From: Pseudomonas syringae CC1557 | GTDB taxonomy: Bacteria > Pseudomonadota > Gammaproteobacteria > Pseudomonadales > Pseudomonadaceae | Reading direction: 5' to 3' | NCBI RefSeq assembly: GCF_000452705.1 | Contig: NZ_CP007014.1 | Location: 2,914,001-2,978,000 of the forward strand | Length of the DNA: 64,000 nt | Shown: piece after piece, positions 18,462-28,122 of the stretch | Numbering within the stretch: position 1 is the stretch's first letter | How the letters are laid out: each line of letters opens with the position of its first letter | Position numbers and translations under genes: made by a program | The notes under the pieces: model-generated | Told to the model about the DNA's origin: nothing | Database searches by the model: none | What the model saw: the letters and a program-made list of their open reading frames with translations, nothing else

Positions 18462-20110
18462 AACGCCGACTGCTCGTAAATCAGAATGGCCAGGTTGCCT
18501 TCGTCGTAGCGCTTTCCATCCTTGGGTAGCAAGTCAAGCTCGCGCAATTCTTCATCGCTCTTGCCGCGCATGATCACGCCGACCTGGCCTTCGCGTCGTG
18601 CCTGGGTGATCCAGGCATTGATATCCTGCATATGGACTTCCCGACCTTGAACGTCCGGATAGCGAAGCCCGTACTCCAGCTCGCCCCAGGTATTGAACAG
18701 AGCTATATCGGGCCGCCCGAGACGCCATGAAAGCGCTGACGCGGTCCCCAGGTCGTTGCTCAGCAAATGCGTGCTGGCTGAAAGTTCTGCTTGATGCCGG
18801 ACGATAAACGGGTCTGGAGTCTTGTTGTAGACCACATCATTGGGCAACGCTGCGGGCAGCAAGGCAATCAGCAACCAGCTTCCGGCTGCCGGCATTGCCC
18901 AGAAGGTCAAGGGACGCATGCATTGCAGGGCGTTGCTGAGCGTCCATCCGACCAGTAGAACGACTGCCAACAACAGGTGAGTCGATTCGTCTTCATACAC
19001 TGGCTTTTTCAGTTGCAGGTAAAGCAGTACTCCCAGCCCGATAAGGGCTGCCAGCGCATTGACCAGTCCGTTCACACGCAGCGCTGTCACTCGGCGTTGC
19101 CGTAGCCGCTCGACCAGAGCATCGGCCATCAGCAAGGCCAGCGGCAGCAGGCACGGCAGCAGATAGGTTGGTAATTTACCTTTGCTCAGGCTCAGAAATA
19201 TCAGCGGCACCCACAACCAGAGGGACAGAAAAGCGGTGTCTGGCCGACGCTTTTGTTGCCATACCTGTTTAAAGGTCGCTGGCAGCAACAGCGTCCATGG
19301 CAAGCACGCCACGACCAGCAACGGCAGGTAAAACCACCATGGTTCTGCGTGCTGGGCGTTGTCCCCGGCAAAGCGTCGAATGTGCTCATGCCAGAAGAAA
19401 TAGCGCCAGTAATCGGGTTCTTGCAGGTGCACCGCCAGTGCCCATGGCAGGCTGATCGCAATGGCGATCCCGACCGCGAGCGGGCCGAACTTGAGCAACT
19501 CAGTGAAGCGTTTTTGCCAGAGCATGTACGGCAGCACGATGATCACCGGCAGCACCCAGGCCAGAAATCCCTTGGTCATGAATCCCATGCCACATGCCAC
19601 GCCAGTCAGCGCCCAGGCAATCAGCCGTGTTCGCCCGACACTGTGGACGGCGTACCAGAACGCTACCATCGAGAGGTTGGTCCACAGCGTGAACTGCGGA
19701 TCAAGGTTGCTGTAGCCGGCCTGGCCGGCGACGAACCCGAAACTCATGAACAGCAGGGCGCTCGCGAAGCTTTTGCGTGGGTCGTTCCACATCTTCGCTG
19801 CCAACAGGTAGGCGAGGGTGGCGCTCAGGCCGGTGCAGAGCGCCGATGCGATCCTCACACCAAACAGGTTTTCGCCGAACACTGCTTGCCCGACTGCAAT
19901 CAACCAGTAACCGGCAGCGGGTTTTTCAAAGTAGCGCAGGCCCATGAAGTGCGGTGTAGTCCAGTTCCCGCTGTGGAGCATTTCCTGGCTGATCTGGGCA
20001 TAGCGGGTTTCATCGGGAATCCACAGGCCATGGGAGCCGAGCGGCAGCAGGTAAGCAAGCGCGAAAGCCAGTAGGAGGAGTGCGATGTAACGAGTTCTAA
20101 GCTCGATCAC
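18458..20110 (-). CDS. arnT: lipid A L-Ara4N transferase
   Basis: A 550-residue integral membrane transferase that moves L-Ara4N from undecaprenyl phosphate to lipid A phosphates, lowering negative surface charge and polymyxin binding. The first periplasmic loop reads [16 protein letters not shown] and [11 protein letters not shown], matching ArnT. About 12 helices are followed by a periplasmic C-terminal domain. Length equals that of enterobacterial ArnT. It overlaps arnD and arnE by 4 bases each. Confidence 0.94.
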   Translation of the reverse strand: MIELRTRYIALLLLAFALAYLLPLGSHGLWIPDETRYAQISQEMLHSGNWTTPHFMGLRYFEKPAAGYWLIAVGQAVFGENLFGVRIASALCTGLSATLAYLLAAKMWNDPRKSFASALLFMSFGFVAGQAGYSNLDPQFTLWTNLSMVAFWYAVHSVGRTRLIAWALTGVACGMGFMTKGFLAWVLPVIIVLPYMLWQKRFTELLKFGPLAVGIAIAISLPWALAVHLQEPDYWRYFFWHEHIRRFAGDNAQHAEPWWFYLPLLVVACLPWTLLLPATFKQVWQQKRRPDTAFLSLWLWVPLIFLSLSKGKLPTYLLPCLLPLALLMADALVERLRQRRVTALRVNGLVNALAALIGLGVLLYLQLKKPVYEDESTHLLLAVVLLVGWTLSNALQCMRPLTFWAMPAAGSWLLIALLPAALPNDVVYNKTPDPFIVRHQAELSASTHLLSNDLGTASALSWRLGRPDIALFNTWGELEYGLRYPDVQGREVHMQDINAWITQARREGQVGVIMRGKSDEELRELDLLPKDGKRYDEGNLAILIYEQSAL

Positions 20111-20994
20111 TGCTGCACCCCTAGCCAGCCTTCGCGGCCATCAAGGGCACCACGAACAATCTGCCCGGAAGGCAGCTGCTCGCTGGACTCAGGCAACAGG
20201 CTGCCTAATGGTGTGAAGTCAACGCCCCGAGCATGGGCCAGCTTTAACAACTGCCTGAAACCCTCGGCCATGATGATGCCTTCTACTTCGGCGTGAGCGG
20301 TGTAGACGTTGAGCGTGTGTGCTGTAAAGCGCTGCAGGATGTATTCGTTGAACGCATCAGCTTTGAGGTTAGGGCCCACCAACTCATCGAAGGTTGGCAA
20401 GTCCACCGGGATCTGCGGTGTGCCGAGGCTGCCATCGACCAGCACTGGTCTGAACAACGATGTGCCTCGACAGTCACTGTTGTAGCTAAAACCAAAAGCT
20501 TCTTTTGCCTGTACGACGCGTTGATCAGCCCGCCAGCCTGCTGCTGCGGAGCAGGTAACCGGGTGGCCCAGAATATTGCTCAGACAATCGACGCCATGTC
20601 GTATCTGTGCGGTCAATTGTGCACTGCTCCAGTGTCCGGCATTGGCTTGCCAGCCGTGATGATCCCAGGCATGCAGCCCGACTTCGTGGCCTGCCTCCAG
20701 AGCCTGGCGCATCAACGGACCGAGATCCCGGCCGATCTGTTTGCCCGGCCAGGCAGTACCCGCCAGCAGGATATCCCAGCCATACAGGCTTGCCGCCCGA
20801 GACCTGAGCATCTTCCAGAAGAACTGTGGCCGTGCGAGACGCCACAAATGACGGCCCATGTTGTCAGGGCCGACGCTGAAAAAGAACGTCGCCTTGACCT
20901 GCGCTTCGTCGAGCATGTCCAACAGCTTCGGCACGCCATCCCGGGTGCCGCGATAGGTGTCTACATCGATTCTAAGGCCTGCCTGCATCAGCAC
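20107..20994 (-). CDS. arnD: 4-deoxy-4-formamido-L-arabinose-phosphoundecaprenol deformylase
   Basis: A 295-residue NodB-homology polysaccharide deacetylase. It removes the formyl group from undecaprenyl-phosphate-L-Ara4FN. Visible motifs are the N-terminal [15 protein letters not shown], the metal-site histidines in [13 protein letters not shown], and the late TAHAEVEG. It overlaps arnA by 7 bases and arnT by 4. Confidence 0.93.
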   Translation of the reverse strand: MLMQAGLRIDVDTYRGTRDGVPKLLDMLDEAQVKATFFFSVGPDNMGRHLWRLARPQFFWKMLRSRAASLYGWDILLAGTAWPGKQIGRDLGPLMRQALEAGHEVGLHAWDHHGWQANAGHWSSAQLTAQIRHGVDCLSNILGHPVTCSAAAGWRADQRVVQAKEAFGFSYNSDCRGTSLFRPVLVDGSLGTPQIPVDLPTFDELVGPNLKADAFNEYILQRFTAHTLNVYTAHAEVEGIIMAEGFRQLLKLAHARGVDFTPLGSLLPESSEQLPSGQIVRGALDGREGWLGVQQ

Positions 20995-22979
20995 TGGTCC
21001 GCTTTTTCAGCCATGGCTTCACGCAGGAAGAAATCCAGGGTCTTGCCGATGGTTTCGCTCAGCTCGATGTTCGGCGTCCATCCAATCAACTGACGAGCGT
21101 TGTCGATGCTCGGCTTGCGGTGGCTGACGTCCTGATAACCCTTGCCGTAGAACGACTGACTTTCAACATCGCGAAAGCCCGCGAACGGAGGAAAATTGTT
21201 GCGCAGTGGATGGGCCTCGAACTGGCGCAGCAGCTCCTCACCCAACTGCCGAATGCTGGCTTCGTTGTCCGGGTTGCCGATGTTGATGATCTGACCGTTA
21301 CAGCGCCCGTCGCGATTTTCGATGATCCGCGCCAGCGCCTCGATGCCGTCTGCTACATCGGTGAAGCAGCGCTTCTGGGCGCCACCGTCCACCAGCCGAA
21401 TCGGTGTGCCTTCCACCAGGTGCAGGATCAATTGGGTGATTGCCCGCGAGCTGCCGATACGTGCCGAGTCCAGTCGGTCCAGACGCGGCCCCATCCAGTT
21501 GAACGGCCGGAACAGCGTGAATTGCAGGCCTTTCTGCCCATAGGCCCATATCACGCGATCCAGCAATTGCTTGGAAACCGAATAGATCCAGCGCTGTTTG
21601 TTGATCGGGCCAACCACCAGATTCGAAGTGTCTTCGTTAAAACTGGCGTCCTGGCACATGCCATACACTTCGGACGTCGACGGGAAGATCACTCGCTTGT
21701 TGTACTTGACGCAGTAGCGAACAATTTTCAGGTTTTCTTCGAAGTCCAGTTCGAACACGCGCAGTGGATTGCGGGTGTATTCAATGGGTGTTGCGATGGC
21801 CACCAGCGGCAGTACTACATCGCACTTTTTGATGTGGTACTCAATCCACTCGGTGTGGATGCTGATGTCGCCTTCAATAAAGTGAAAGTTTGGTTTGGCA
21901 CGCAAGCGTTCTATGGCGTCTGAACCAATGTCCATGCCGTAGATTTCGTAACGGTCATCCTGCAACAGCCGTTCCGACAAGTGATTGCCGATGAAACCGT
22001 TGACGCCGAGGATCAACACGCGAGTACGTCGAACCGGCCGCTGCTTTTTCGTGTCGAGCAACTGTGAGCCGTCTACCAGACCGAACTCGCGGGCCAGTTG
22101 CGCGCCGCTGAGGTACAAGCCTTCATCGCCGCGTTGTCCGGCATTGATGATCAGCGAACCCTGGCCACACGCGATGCGTAACGGATCGTGGCTGATGACC
22201 GTGCCTGGCGCAGCACCGTTATTCGAGGGCTCCACACTGGCCGTCCAGATGATCAGCTTGTGGTCACCGACCGGACAAAACGCGCCGGGGTAGGGCTGCG
22301 TGACCGCGCGAATCAGATCGTACAGACGAGTGGCCGGAAGTGACCAGTCGATAAGGCCGTCGGCCGTGGTACGCCGACCGAAACAGGTTGCCTGGGATTC
22401 GTCCTGGGGCGTGCCCGACAGCCTACCTTCAGCGAGTAGCGGTAATGTGTCCGACAGCAGGTCAATGGCGGCTTCACGTAGTTTGCCGTGAAGCGTCAGG
22501 GCGGTGTCGGTGACGCTGATCGAGACTCGCTGCTGAGCGAAAACGGGACCTGCGTCGGCGCGCTTGACCATCTGATGCAGGGTCACTCCGGTTTCGGTTT
22601 CGCCGTTGACCAACACCCAGTTAGCGGGCGCCCGACCGCGATAGTGCGGTAACAGCGAACCATGCAGATTGAATGCGCCTCTGTTTGCACAGGCCAACAG
22701 GGGTTCACTTAGAAGATTGCGGTAATAGAAGGAAAAGATGAAATCTGGAGCGAGCTTGCCGATTCGTTCCACCCACAGCGGGTGGTTGGCGTCTTCGGGC
22801 GCATGCACCGGAATGTCATGCTGAGCACACAGTTGAGCCACTGACCCAAAGAAGGTTTTTTCCTTCGGATCGTCTGCATGGGTAAATACTGCAGCGATTT
22901 CATAATCCGCGTCGAGCAATGCTTGCAGACCGACACAGCCGATATCGTGATAGGCAAAAACGACCGCTTTAGTGCTCAT
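20988..22979 (-). CDS. arnA: ArnA, bifunctional UDP-Ara4N formyltransferase/UDP-glucuronate decarboxylase
   Basis: 663 residues, two enzymes in one chain. The N-terminal formyltransferase half (about 1-300) contains [18 protein letters not shown] with catalytic Asn/His. The C-terminal SDR half has a [15 protein letters not shown] nucleotide-binding motif and the STSEVYG/YSVSKQ catalytic residues for oxidative decarboxylation of UDP-glucuronate. It provides both the keto-sugar for ArnB and the formylated product used by ArnC. It overlaps arnC by 4 bases. Confidence 0.95.
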   Translation of the reverse strand: MSTKAVVFAYHDIGCVGLQALLDADYEIAAVFTHADDPKEKTFFGSVAQLCAQHDIPVHAPEDANHPLWVERIGKLAPDFIFSFYYRNLLSEPLLACANRGAFNLHGSLLPHYRGRAPANWVLVNGETETGVTLHQMVKRADAGPVFAQQRVSISVTDTALTLHGKLREAAIDLLSDTLPLLAEGRLSGTPQDESQATCFGRRTTADGLIDWSLPATRLYDLIRAVTQPYPGAFCPVGDHKLIIWTASVEPSNNGAAPGTVISHDPLRIACGQGSLIINAGQRGDEGLYLSGAQLAREFGLVDGSQLLDTKKQRPVRRTRVLILGVNGFIGNHLSERLLQDDRYEIYGMDIGSDAIERLRAKPNFHFIEGDISIHTEWIEYHIKKCDVVLPLVAIATPIEYTRNPLRVFELDFEENLKIVRYCVKYNKRVIFPSTSEVYGMCQDASFNEDTSNLVVGPINKQRWIYSVSKQLLDRVIWAYGQKGLQFTLFRPFNWMGPRLDRLDSARIGSSRAITQLILHLVEGTPIRLVDGGAQKRCFTDVADGIEALARIIENRDGRCNGQIINIGNPDNEASIRQLGEELLRQFEAHPLRNNFPPFAGFRDVESQSFYGKGYQDVSHRKPSIDNARQLIGWTPNIELSETIGKTLDFFLREAMAEKADQC

Positions 22980-23980
22980 GGCGCAACCTTGTTTATATAA
23001 GGTGGTACAACGCTATCGTTGGCAGTGACAGAAGAACTGCGCACGATTTTTTCGATAAAGAAGCGCGGGCGCGCACGTACATCGCTGTACATCCGGCCGA
23101 GGTATTCACCCAGCAAACCCATGCCGATGAATTGCCCGCCGGTGAATACAAACAGCACGGCAAACAGCACGAAGGTGCCGTCACCAGCCCAGGTCGCCCC
23201 GAAAATCAGGCGCAGGACGATCAGCAACACAGCGAATAATCCGCCCAGAAACGCCATGCTGAAACCGATGATGCTCAGCAAGCGCAGGGGCGTGGTGGTC
23301 ATGCAGGTGATCAGGTCAAACATAAGGTTGATCAACCGCATAGGGCTGTATTTCGAGTCGCCATGCTCGCGTTCGGCGTGCTCGACCAATACTTCAGTCG
23401 TGTGCCGCGCGAAGCTGTTGGCCAGAATCGGAATGAACGTGCTGCGCTCCCGGCAGGCCAGCATTGCGTCGACGATCGTGCGACGGTAGGCCCTGAGCAT
23501 GCACCCGTAATCGCTCATGGCCACGCCTGTGGAGCGTTGCACAGCCAGGTTGATGAGTTTCGATGGCCAGCGACGCCAGGCGGAATCCTGGCGATTGCTG
23601 CGTACAGTGCCGATTACGTCATACCCTTGCTCGGCGAGCGCGACCAGGCGGGGAATTTCCTCGGGGGGATTTTGCAGGTCAGCGTCGAGGGTGATCACCA
23701 CGTCGCCCTTGCATTGCTCGAACCCGGCCATGATCGCCGCGTGCTGGCCGTAATTGCGGTTCAGGATCACCGCAACAAAGGGGCTGCCGTCCCGCGCCGC
23801 TGCCTGTTGCAGAATCTCCGCGGAGTCATCGCGGCTGCCGTCATCCACCAACACGATTTCAAAGGCGTGATTCAATTGCGCACAGGCGGTCTCTGTACGC
23901 CGCAGCAGTTCCGGCAAGCTTTGTTGCTCGTTGTAGACCGGAATGACGATCGACACGCGGTTGATTGGGTAAGGTCTCAA
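22976..23980 (-). CDS. arnC: undecaprenyl-phosphate Ara4FN transferase
   Basis: A 334-residue family 2 glycosyltransferase with a cytosolic GT-A domain ([34 protein letters not shown]) and two C-terminal membrane helices. It transfers Ara4FN from UDP to undecaprenyl phosphate. It overlaps arnB by 4 bases upstream and arnA by 4 downstream, so the whole operon is translationally packed. Confidence 0.94.
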   Translation of the reverse strand: MRPYPINRVSIVIPVYNEQQSLPELLRRTETACAQLNHAFEIVLVDDGSRDDSAEILQQAAARDGSPFVAVILNRNYGQHAAIMAGFEQCKGDVVITLDADLQNPPEEIPRLVALAEQGYDVIGTVRSNRQDSAWRRWPSKLINLAVQRSTGVAMSDYGCMLRAYRRTIVDAMLACRERSTFIPILANSFARHTTEVLVEHAEREHGDSKYSPMRLINLMFDLITCMTTTPLRLLSIIGFSMAFLGGLFAVLLIVLRLIFGATWAGDGTFVLFAVLFVFTGGQFIGMGLLGEYLGRMYSDVRARPRFFIEKIVRSSSVTANDSVVPPYINKVAP

Positions 23981-25125
23981 TGGCTGGATTCCAGGATTGA
24001 TTCAATGGCACTGACCACCCGCTCCACATCGTCGAGGGTCATGTCGGGGAACAGCGGAATGGAGCAAAGCCGTGATGAGTTCCATTCGGTATCAGGCAGG
24101 CGAACCTCAGGGAATCGCTTCCGGTAGTAACTGTGCAAGTGAGTCGCAATGAAGTGGATGCCCGTGCCGATGTTCCGGGCCTGCAAGGCCTTCATGAACG
24201 CGTCTCGATCCAGCCCGCAGCGCTCGGGATCGATGCGCAGAATGAACAGGTGCCAGGCGTGTTGCTGCGCGTAGCGGGGCAGGGCGAGGGGCTGAACCGG
24301 GCTCTCGGAAAGACGCTGAAGATAATGTCTGGCGAGCATCTGGCGCTTGACATTGATCGCATCCAGACGCTGCAACTGCACCAGCGCAATACTCGCGTTG
24401 ATGTCTGCCAGGTTGTATTTGAAGCCTGGCTCGATAACCTCGGCCTGAGGCTTTCTACCCAGGGTCATACGATCGTAGGCGTCGACACCCAGACCATGGA
24501 ATTTCAGTTGCCGGACGCGATCAGCCAGCTGTGCATCATGGGTCACAAACATTGCGCCTTCGGCACAGGTCATGTTCTTGATCGCGTGGAACGAGAAAAT
24601 CGCTGTGCCGTGACTTCCTATCGGATGCTCCTTATAGCGGGTACCGACGGCATGTGCGGCATCCTCGATCACTGCGATACCGTGTCGGTCTGCCAGCGCA
24701 TAAAGTGGATCGAGATCAAATGCTGCGCCAGCGTAGTGGACCGGAACGATGGCCTTGGTGCGCGGGGTAATGGCGCGTTCGATGAGCGCTGCGCTGGTCA
24801 TCAGGGTGTCGCGGTCGACATCGACAAACACCGGCGTAGCGCCCAACAAGCAAATCATGTTCGCCGTCGAGACCCAGGTTTGCGACGGCGTAATCACCTC
24901 ATCACCCGGGCCGACACCCAGCGCAAGCAAAGCAACATGCATCGCCCCGGTAGCCGAAGACAGCGCAATGGCATGCCTGGCGCCAACCCGTTCGGCGAAT
25001 TGCTCTTCAAGCTTCTGACATTCAGGCCCGGTCGTAATCCACCCGGAGCGAAGCACACGCGTTACCGCAGCAATTTCTTCATCACCCATGGAAGGACGTG
25101 AAAAAGCCAGAAAGGCTTCGCTCAT
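23977..25125 (-). CDS. arnB: UDP-Ara4O aminotransferase
   Basis: A 382-residue DegT/DnrJ/EryC1-family PLP aminotransferase that converts UDP-4-keto-arabinose to UDP-L-Ara4N using glutamate. The PLP lysine is in [15 protein letters not shown]; the glycine-rich cofactor region reads [20 protein letters not shown] 25125 is chosen because AGGAAA precedes it; ATG 25143 is also in frame. It is the first gene of the operon. TTTTTATATAAC just upstream is AT-rich and could be the -10 region, but I could not define a PmrA or PhoP box. Confidence 0.94.
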   Translation of the reverse strand: MSEAFLAFSRPSMGDEEIAAVTRVLRSGWITTGPECQKLEEQFAERVGARHAIALSSATGAMHVALLALGVGPGDEVITPSQTWVSTANMICLLGATPVFVDVDRDTLMTSAALIERAITPRTKAIVPVHYAGAAFDLDPLYALADRHGIAVIEDAAHAVGTRYKEHPIGSHGTAIFSFHAIKNMTCAEGAMFVTHDAQLADRVRQLKFHGLGVDAYDRMTLGRKPQAEVIEPGFKYNLADINASIALVQLQRLDAINVKRQMLARHYLQRLSESPVQPLALPRYAQQHAWHLFILRIDPERCGLDRDAFMKALQARNIGTGIHFIATHLHSYYRKRFPEVRLPDTEWNSSRLCSIPLFPDMTLDDVERVVSAIESILESSH

Positions 25126-25736
25126 TGATGTATTTCCTGTCATGTTTCATATCGGTTATATAAAAAGCGCATATAGCCTGAATAAAAGCTGTCTATGCTC
25201 TTTGTTTACGAGATATCCCAAAAGCCTCGTCCAAATCTGATGCAGATCAAGGTAGTGGACCAAATATAAAAAATTTGTTGAAGGCAGGTTGGTTTTTTGT
25301 GTCGTCTTCGCCATTCGAATCATAGAGTAGGGTGAATGATATAATTATGACAATATGGCCTTCGCTCTATGTAAATTTATTAATGTGGCAGTGCGATTTC
25401 ATGAAGCCAATGATGGGTAGACAGCATTGGTTCAGGAAATACGTGCTATCTGCGATAGTTTAAACGTAGCGTGGAAAAAGAATTTGAGTTGAAAGCGTCA
25501 TAACGAGCGCGACTCGGAGCGGAGCACCCGCCCGGCCTTACGTGCAGCTCTGGCAGTCGAGGGTTACATTTCAAAATGGGAGGCTTTTACTGCAACGGTC
25601 ATGTGCGGACACGGGAGGGTTGCAGCGTAGGGCTTCCAGCGATTTCAATATAACTCAACTAAATGTCCCTTTAGTTGAGTTATAGGTAGGTGACTATAAA
25701 TCGGGGGCAGGGGATACGCCTTTACCAACGATAGCA
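25126..25736. other. 611-base AT-rich gap at the left edge of the accessory region
   Basis: No credible gene. It should contain the arn operon promoter (minus strand) in its first 100 bases. The AT content is clearly higher than in the flanking genes. The far end carries a perfect 15-bp inverted repeat. The sequence then passes directly into gene remnants, so this gap probably contains the boundary between core chromosome and acquired DNA. Confidence 0.6.
25649..25684. repeat. perfect 15-bp inverted repeat, 6-base loop
   Basis: TATAACTCAACTAAA (25649-25663) is followed by TGTCCC and then the exact reverse complement (25670-25684). There is no T-tract after the hairpin on either strand, so it is not a typical intrinsic terminator. 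It could be a terminator variant, an operator, or a recombination/insertion-end relic at the island edge. Confidence 0.7.
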
Positions 25737-25991
25737 TTACTCACTGACAGAAGTAAAAACGTCGCGAATGCCCAGCGCGGCTGGTGATGCCTGGGCGTGG
25801 AATTTACTTGAAGGCATACGCGCAATAATTTCATTACGCTCACGCTCTTTCAACTGCTGAATCAATACGTTACCGCTTACACCTCTGATCGCACGCTTGA
25901 GCGTACCGTAACGATGAATATCCTTAGCCAAATGATAAAGGATCAAACGTATCCACTTTTCGACTATCACTGCCAGCGCAGCGTCCAGCCA
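25737..25991 (-). pseudogene. HxlR-family regulator remnant
   Basis: The frame translates to a winged-helix core typical of HxlR regulators: LDAALAVIVEKWIRLILYHL, then HRYGTLKRAIRGVSGNVLIQQL. The usual N-terminal CPV motif is missing and a TAG stands in frame just before it (25995-25997). Only a GTG at 25970 could start translation. After NEIIAR the conserved wing residues (PPxVEY) are absent, and the ending SPAALGIRDVFTSVSE resembles only the last family helix. I read it as a decayed gene that once regulated the adjacent dehydrogenase remnant. Confidence 0.65.
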
Positions 25992-26025
25992 TAACTAAAT
26001 GGCGTATTGAACATGATGAGGCTCG

Positions 26026-26397
26026 ATGATTGGCACCGGCGGCTCCATAATCCTGACCGGCTCGACGACCGCAAACATGGGCACTCAGGCATTTAGCGTC
26101 TGCAGCGTCACGAATGCTGCATTGCGTAATGTCGCCAATAGCTGGGCGCTTGATCTGAAAGGCACCGGCATCAGGGTCAACGTACTTTCACCCGGACCGA
26201 TCTCCACGCCAGGTCTGTACCTTGCGCTCGCAGGTACAGGCCGGCGCGACGCCGTCATTGATTCGATGGTCAAGCAGTTACCTCTGGGCCGCATGGGTTT
26301 ATCAGAAGAAGTCGCCGCAGCGGCGTTGTTTCTGCGTCAGCTGCGAGCAGCTTCATTGAGGGGAAGTGATATGTTCGTAGATGTCGGTTTTGCTTAG
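26026..26397 (+). pseudogene. short-chain dehydrogenase remnant (C-terminal half)
   Basis: The 123 codons match the second half of a classical SDR: GGSIILTGSTTANMGTQAF, then RVNVLSPGPISTPG, GRMGLSEEVAAAALFL and the final DMFVDVGFA. The Rossmann half is absent, and a TGA lies in frame just upstream (26017-26019). Where the catalytic YxxxK should stand, the sequence reads FSVCSVTNAAL, so both Tyr and Lys are replaced. HxlR regulators are commonly divergent from SDR genes; here a deletion seems to have joined the two remnants. Confidence 0.75.
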
Positions 26398-26699
26398 GTA
26401 CAGTCAGGGACGTTTTTGGAGGGTCTGTCAGTTGAAATGTAGCTGGCGCACTGCTTGGGTTGGTATTATCTAGGTACGCATAATGTATATTATGTTAAAT
26501 TGTATCTATTTGTTTCTTTGCTCCTGTTGTCCAATGTCACTAACCTCCGTTCACGTTTTCACAAAACCCCGTTTCTCGAAAAATCAGCAATTTGAAAGCC
26601 CATCCTCATCCTCTGTCTCATGTTTGCTTCTCGCTGCTGTTTCACTAATCACCGGTTGGCATCGCTTGTCACGACCCGACTGGCCGTACGTCAATCGTC
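26398..26699. other. 302-base gap, no convincing gene
   Basis: AT-rich at first (26460-26520). A plus-strand frame (26483-26722) ends with DWPYVNRLSSSERS. It may be an out-of-frame upstream piece of the integrase-like remnant that follows, but I do not recognise it. Confidence 0.35.
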
Positions 26700-27181
26700 T
26701 CAGCTCGTCGGAACGAAGTTGACGCGTCTTGCCTTCCGTTCATGAACGCTTGGTAGGCCGATCGGTACCTGAACTGGATTGCTCATAGTTGGAGCCCACA
26801 GACGCCACACCTTCATTACTACAAGACCATCAACGGTCTGGAAAAGATGCTCAACTGGGGTTTCGCGAACAACCTCTCGTTTCTCGACTGGACGGACGCC
26901 AACTTCAAATACTATTTGGGCTTTGTCCAAGCCCCTGACAGTGACTGGACCAGTCCTAGCATTCAGCCGCGGTTCCTGGTTAGCCCCGGCAAGGACTACC
27001 ACGATTACCCTATAAACCCTGAGTGGAAACTCTTCCATACTGGCCGTACCGTGAAGTCGAGCGACGCCATAGATAAGAATGTCTGAAAGCACTCCACTTC
27101 CTCACGAAATTGCGCCACCCGCTCATGCACGGCGGCACAGTCGTATCAGATGAGGCCAAATACTTTCATCAATGTCTCTAA
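26700..27181 (+). pseudogene. probable site-specific integrase remnant
   Basis: In one frame the sequence reads ADRYLNWIAHSW, HLHYYKTINGLEKMLNW, FLDWTDANFKYYLGFVQAP and YHDYPINPEWKLFHTGRTV. This resembles the N-terminal SAM-like core-binding region of phage-type tyrosine recombinases. An in-frame TAG (26754-26756) interrupts it. At 27083 the frame shifts by one base and continues as LKALHFLTKLRHPLMHGG to a TAA at 27181. The catalytic domain (R...HxxR...Y) is absent. The family call rests on pattern only, so confidence is moderate; the broken state is clear. Confidence 0.55.
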
Positions 27182-27261
27182 GGCAAAGTTCTGATCTGCC
27201 TTTTATATCGACTGAATCAACAGTCGTTTTAAATACATTCAGTGTTGAAGCGTCTTGATTG

Positions 27262-28110
27262 TCAATGGACTGAGTGCGCCAGACTGTCTAGAAAGCCTGC
27301 GACCAAGCCATTGAACACTTCGCTTTGATCATCATGAACATAGTGACTGGCATCTGCCACTTCCACGGCTTGGACCTGCGGATTGCTGGCGCACATGGCC
27401 TGCAGCATTGCAGGTGGTAGAAAGTCCGAACGGCCACCGCGAATGAACAGGCTTGGGCAGTCCAGGGAGCGCACCGCCGGCCACAGATCAGTAGGTTCGA
27501 TACTCAGTCGTGCTTCGGCAATCCCCTGCTGATCATGGCGCCAGCCAACGACTCCGTCGCGCTCCTGCATAGAATGCGCGAGCCTTGATTCCAGGCCCTG
27601 CTCCGACAAACCTGGGCGTGAAGCCCTCCAGAATGCGCGGGCTGCGTCCCAGCTTTCGAACTGCAGCGGCGTCTGACCCATCTCGCGTCGAATACGCGCG
27701 GCGCCATCGCCTTGGGTTGAAGACCCGGGGCCGATATCCTCGATCAGCAAGCCTATCAAGCGTCCCGGGTGTTGCCGCGCATACTCGAGGGCGTTGGCGC
27801 CGCCCAATGAGTGCCCCAGCAATACAAAACGCTGTAAGCCCACATGGTCGATCAAGTCCTCAAGATCCTCGACATACGATTGAGTGTGATAACTGGCGGG
27901 TTCAGCCCAGTCGCTTAACCCCCGCCCGCGCTGGTCAAGGGCAAAGATGCAGTAGCCCTCCCCCAGGGCCTGCACCAGAGACTCCCAGGTCTGTGCATAG
28001 GCGCGCAAGCCGTGCAAGAGCACCAACGGCACGCCGGTCGACGCGCCCCAGCGCAAATAGTGCAGGCGCAAGCCCGAACGATTGGTGAAGAAACAGCTGT
28101 CAGCAAGCAT
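27262..28110 (-). CDS. alpha/beta hydrolase
   Basis: A 282-residue alpha/beta-hydrolase fold enzyme. The oxyanion motif is LLHGLRAYAQTW, the nucleophile is the Ser in LLGHSLGGANAL, the acid is in IRGGRSDFLPP and the His is in ADASHYVHDD. AAAGGAGC precedes the ATG. It is the last gene of a minus-strand unit (OCD protein, RidA, FAD oxidoreductase, hydrolase), 12 bases after the oxidoreductase. It may hydrolyse an ester, amide or lactone, or a C-C bond in a meta-cleavage product; sequence alone does not decide. Confidence 0.85.
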   Translation of the reverse strand: MLADSCFFTNRSGLRLHYLRWGASTGVPLVLLHGLRAYAQTWESLVQALGEGYCIFALDQRGRGLSDWAEPASYHTQSYVEDLEDLIDHVGLQRFVLLGHSLGGANALEYARQHPGRLIGLLIEDIGPGSSTQGDGAARIRREMGQTPLQFESWDAARAFWRASRPGLSEQGLESRLAHSMQERDGVVGWRHDQQGIAEARLSIEPTDLWPAVRSLDCPSLFIRGGRSDFLPPAMLQAMCASNPQVQAVEVADASHYVHDDQSEVFNGLVAGFLDSLAHSVH

Positions 28111-28122
28111 GGCCTTGCTCCT

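Noticed and set aside
18220-24127. Long open frames on the plus strand across the arn operon (for example 19253-20074 and 23363-24127)
   Set aside because: They are antisense shadows of high-GC minus-strand genes whose products are certain; no homology or start signals of their own.
25126-25400. PmrA or PhoP box upstream of arnB
   Set aside because: No pair of CTTAAT- or GTTTA-type half-sites with correct spacing could be found by eye, so no operator is claimed despite the expectation from other species.
26700-27092. 130-codon minus-strand frame over the integrase-like remnant
   Set aside because: The plus strand shows the recombinase-like pattern; the minus translation resembles nothing.
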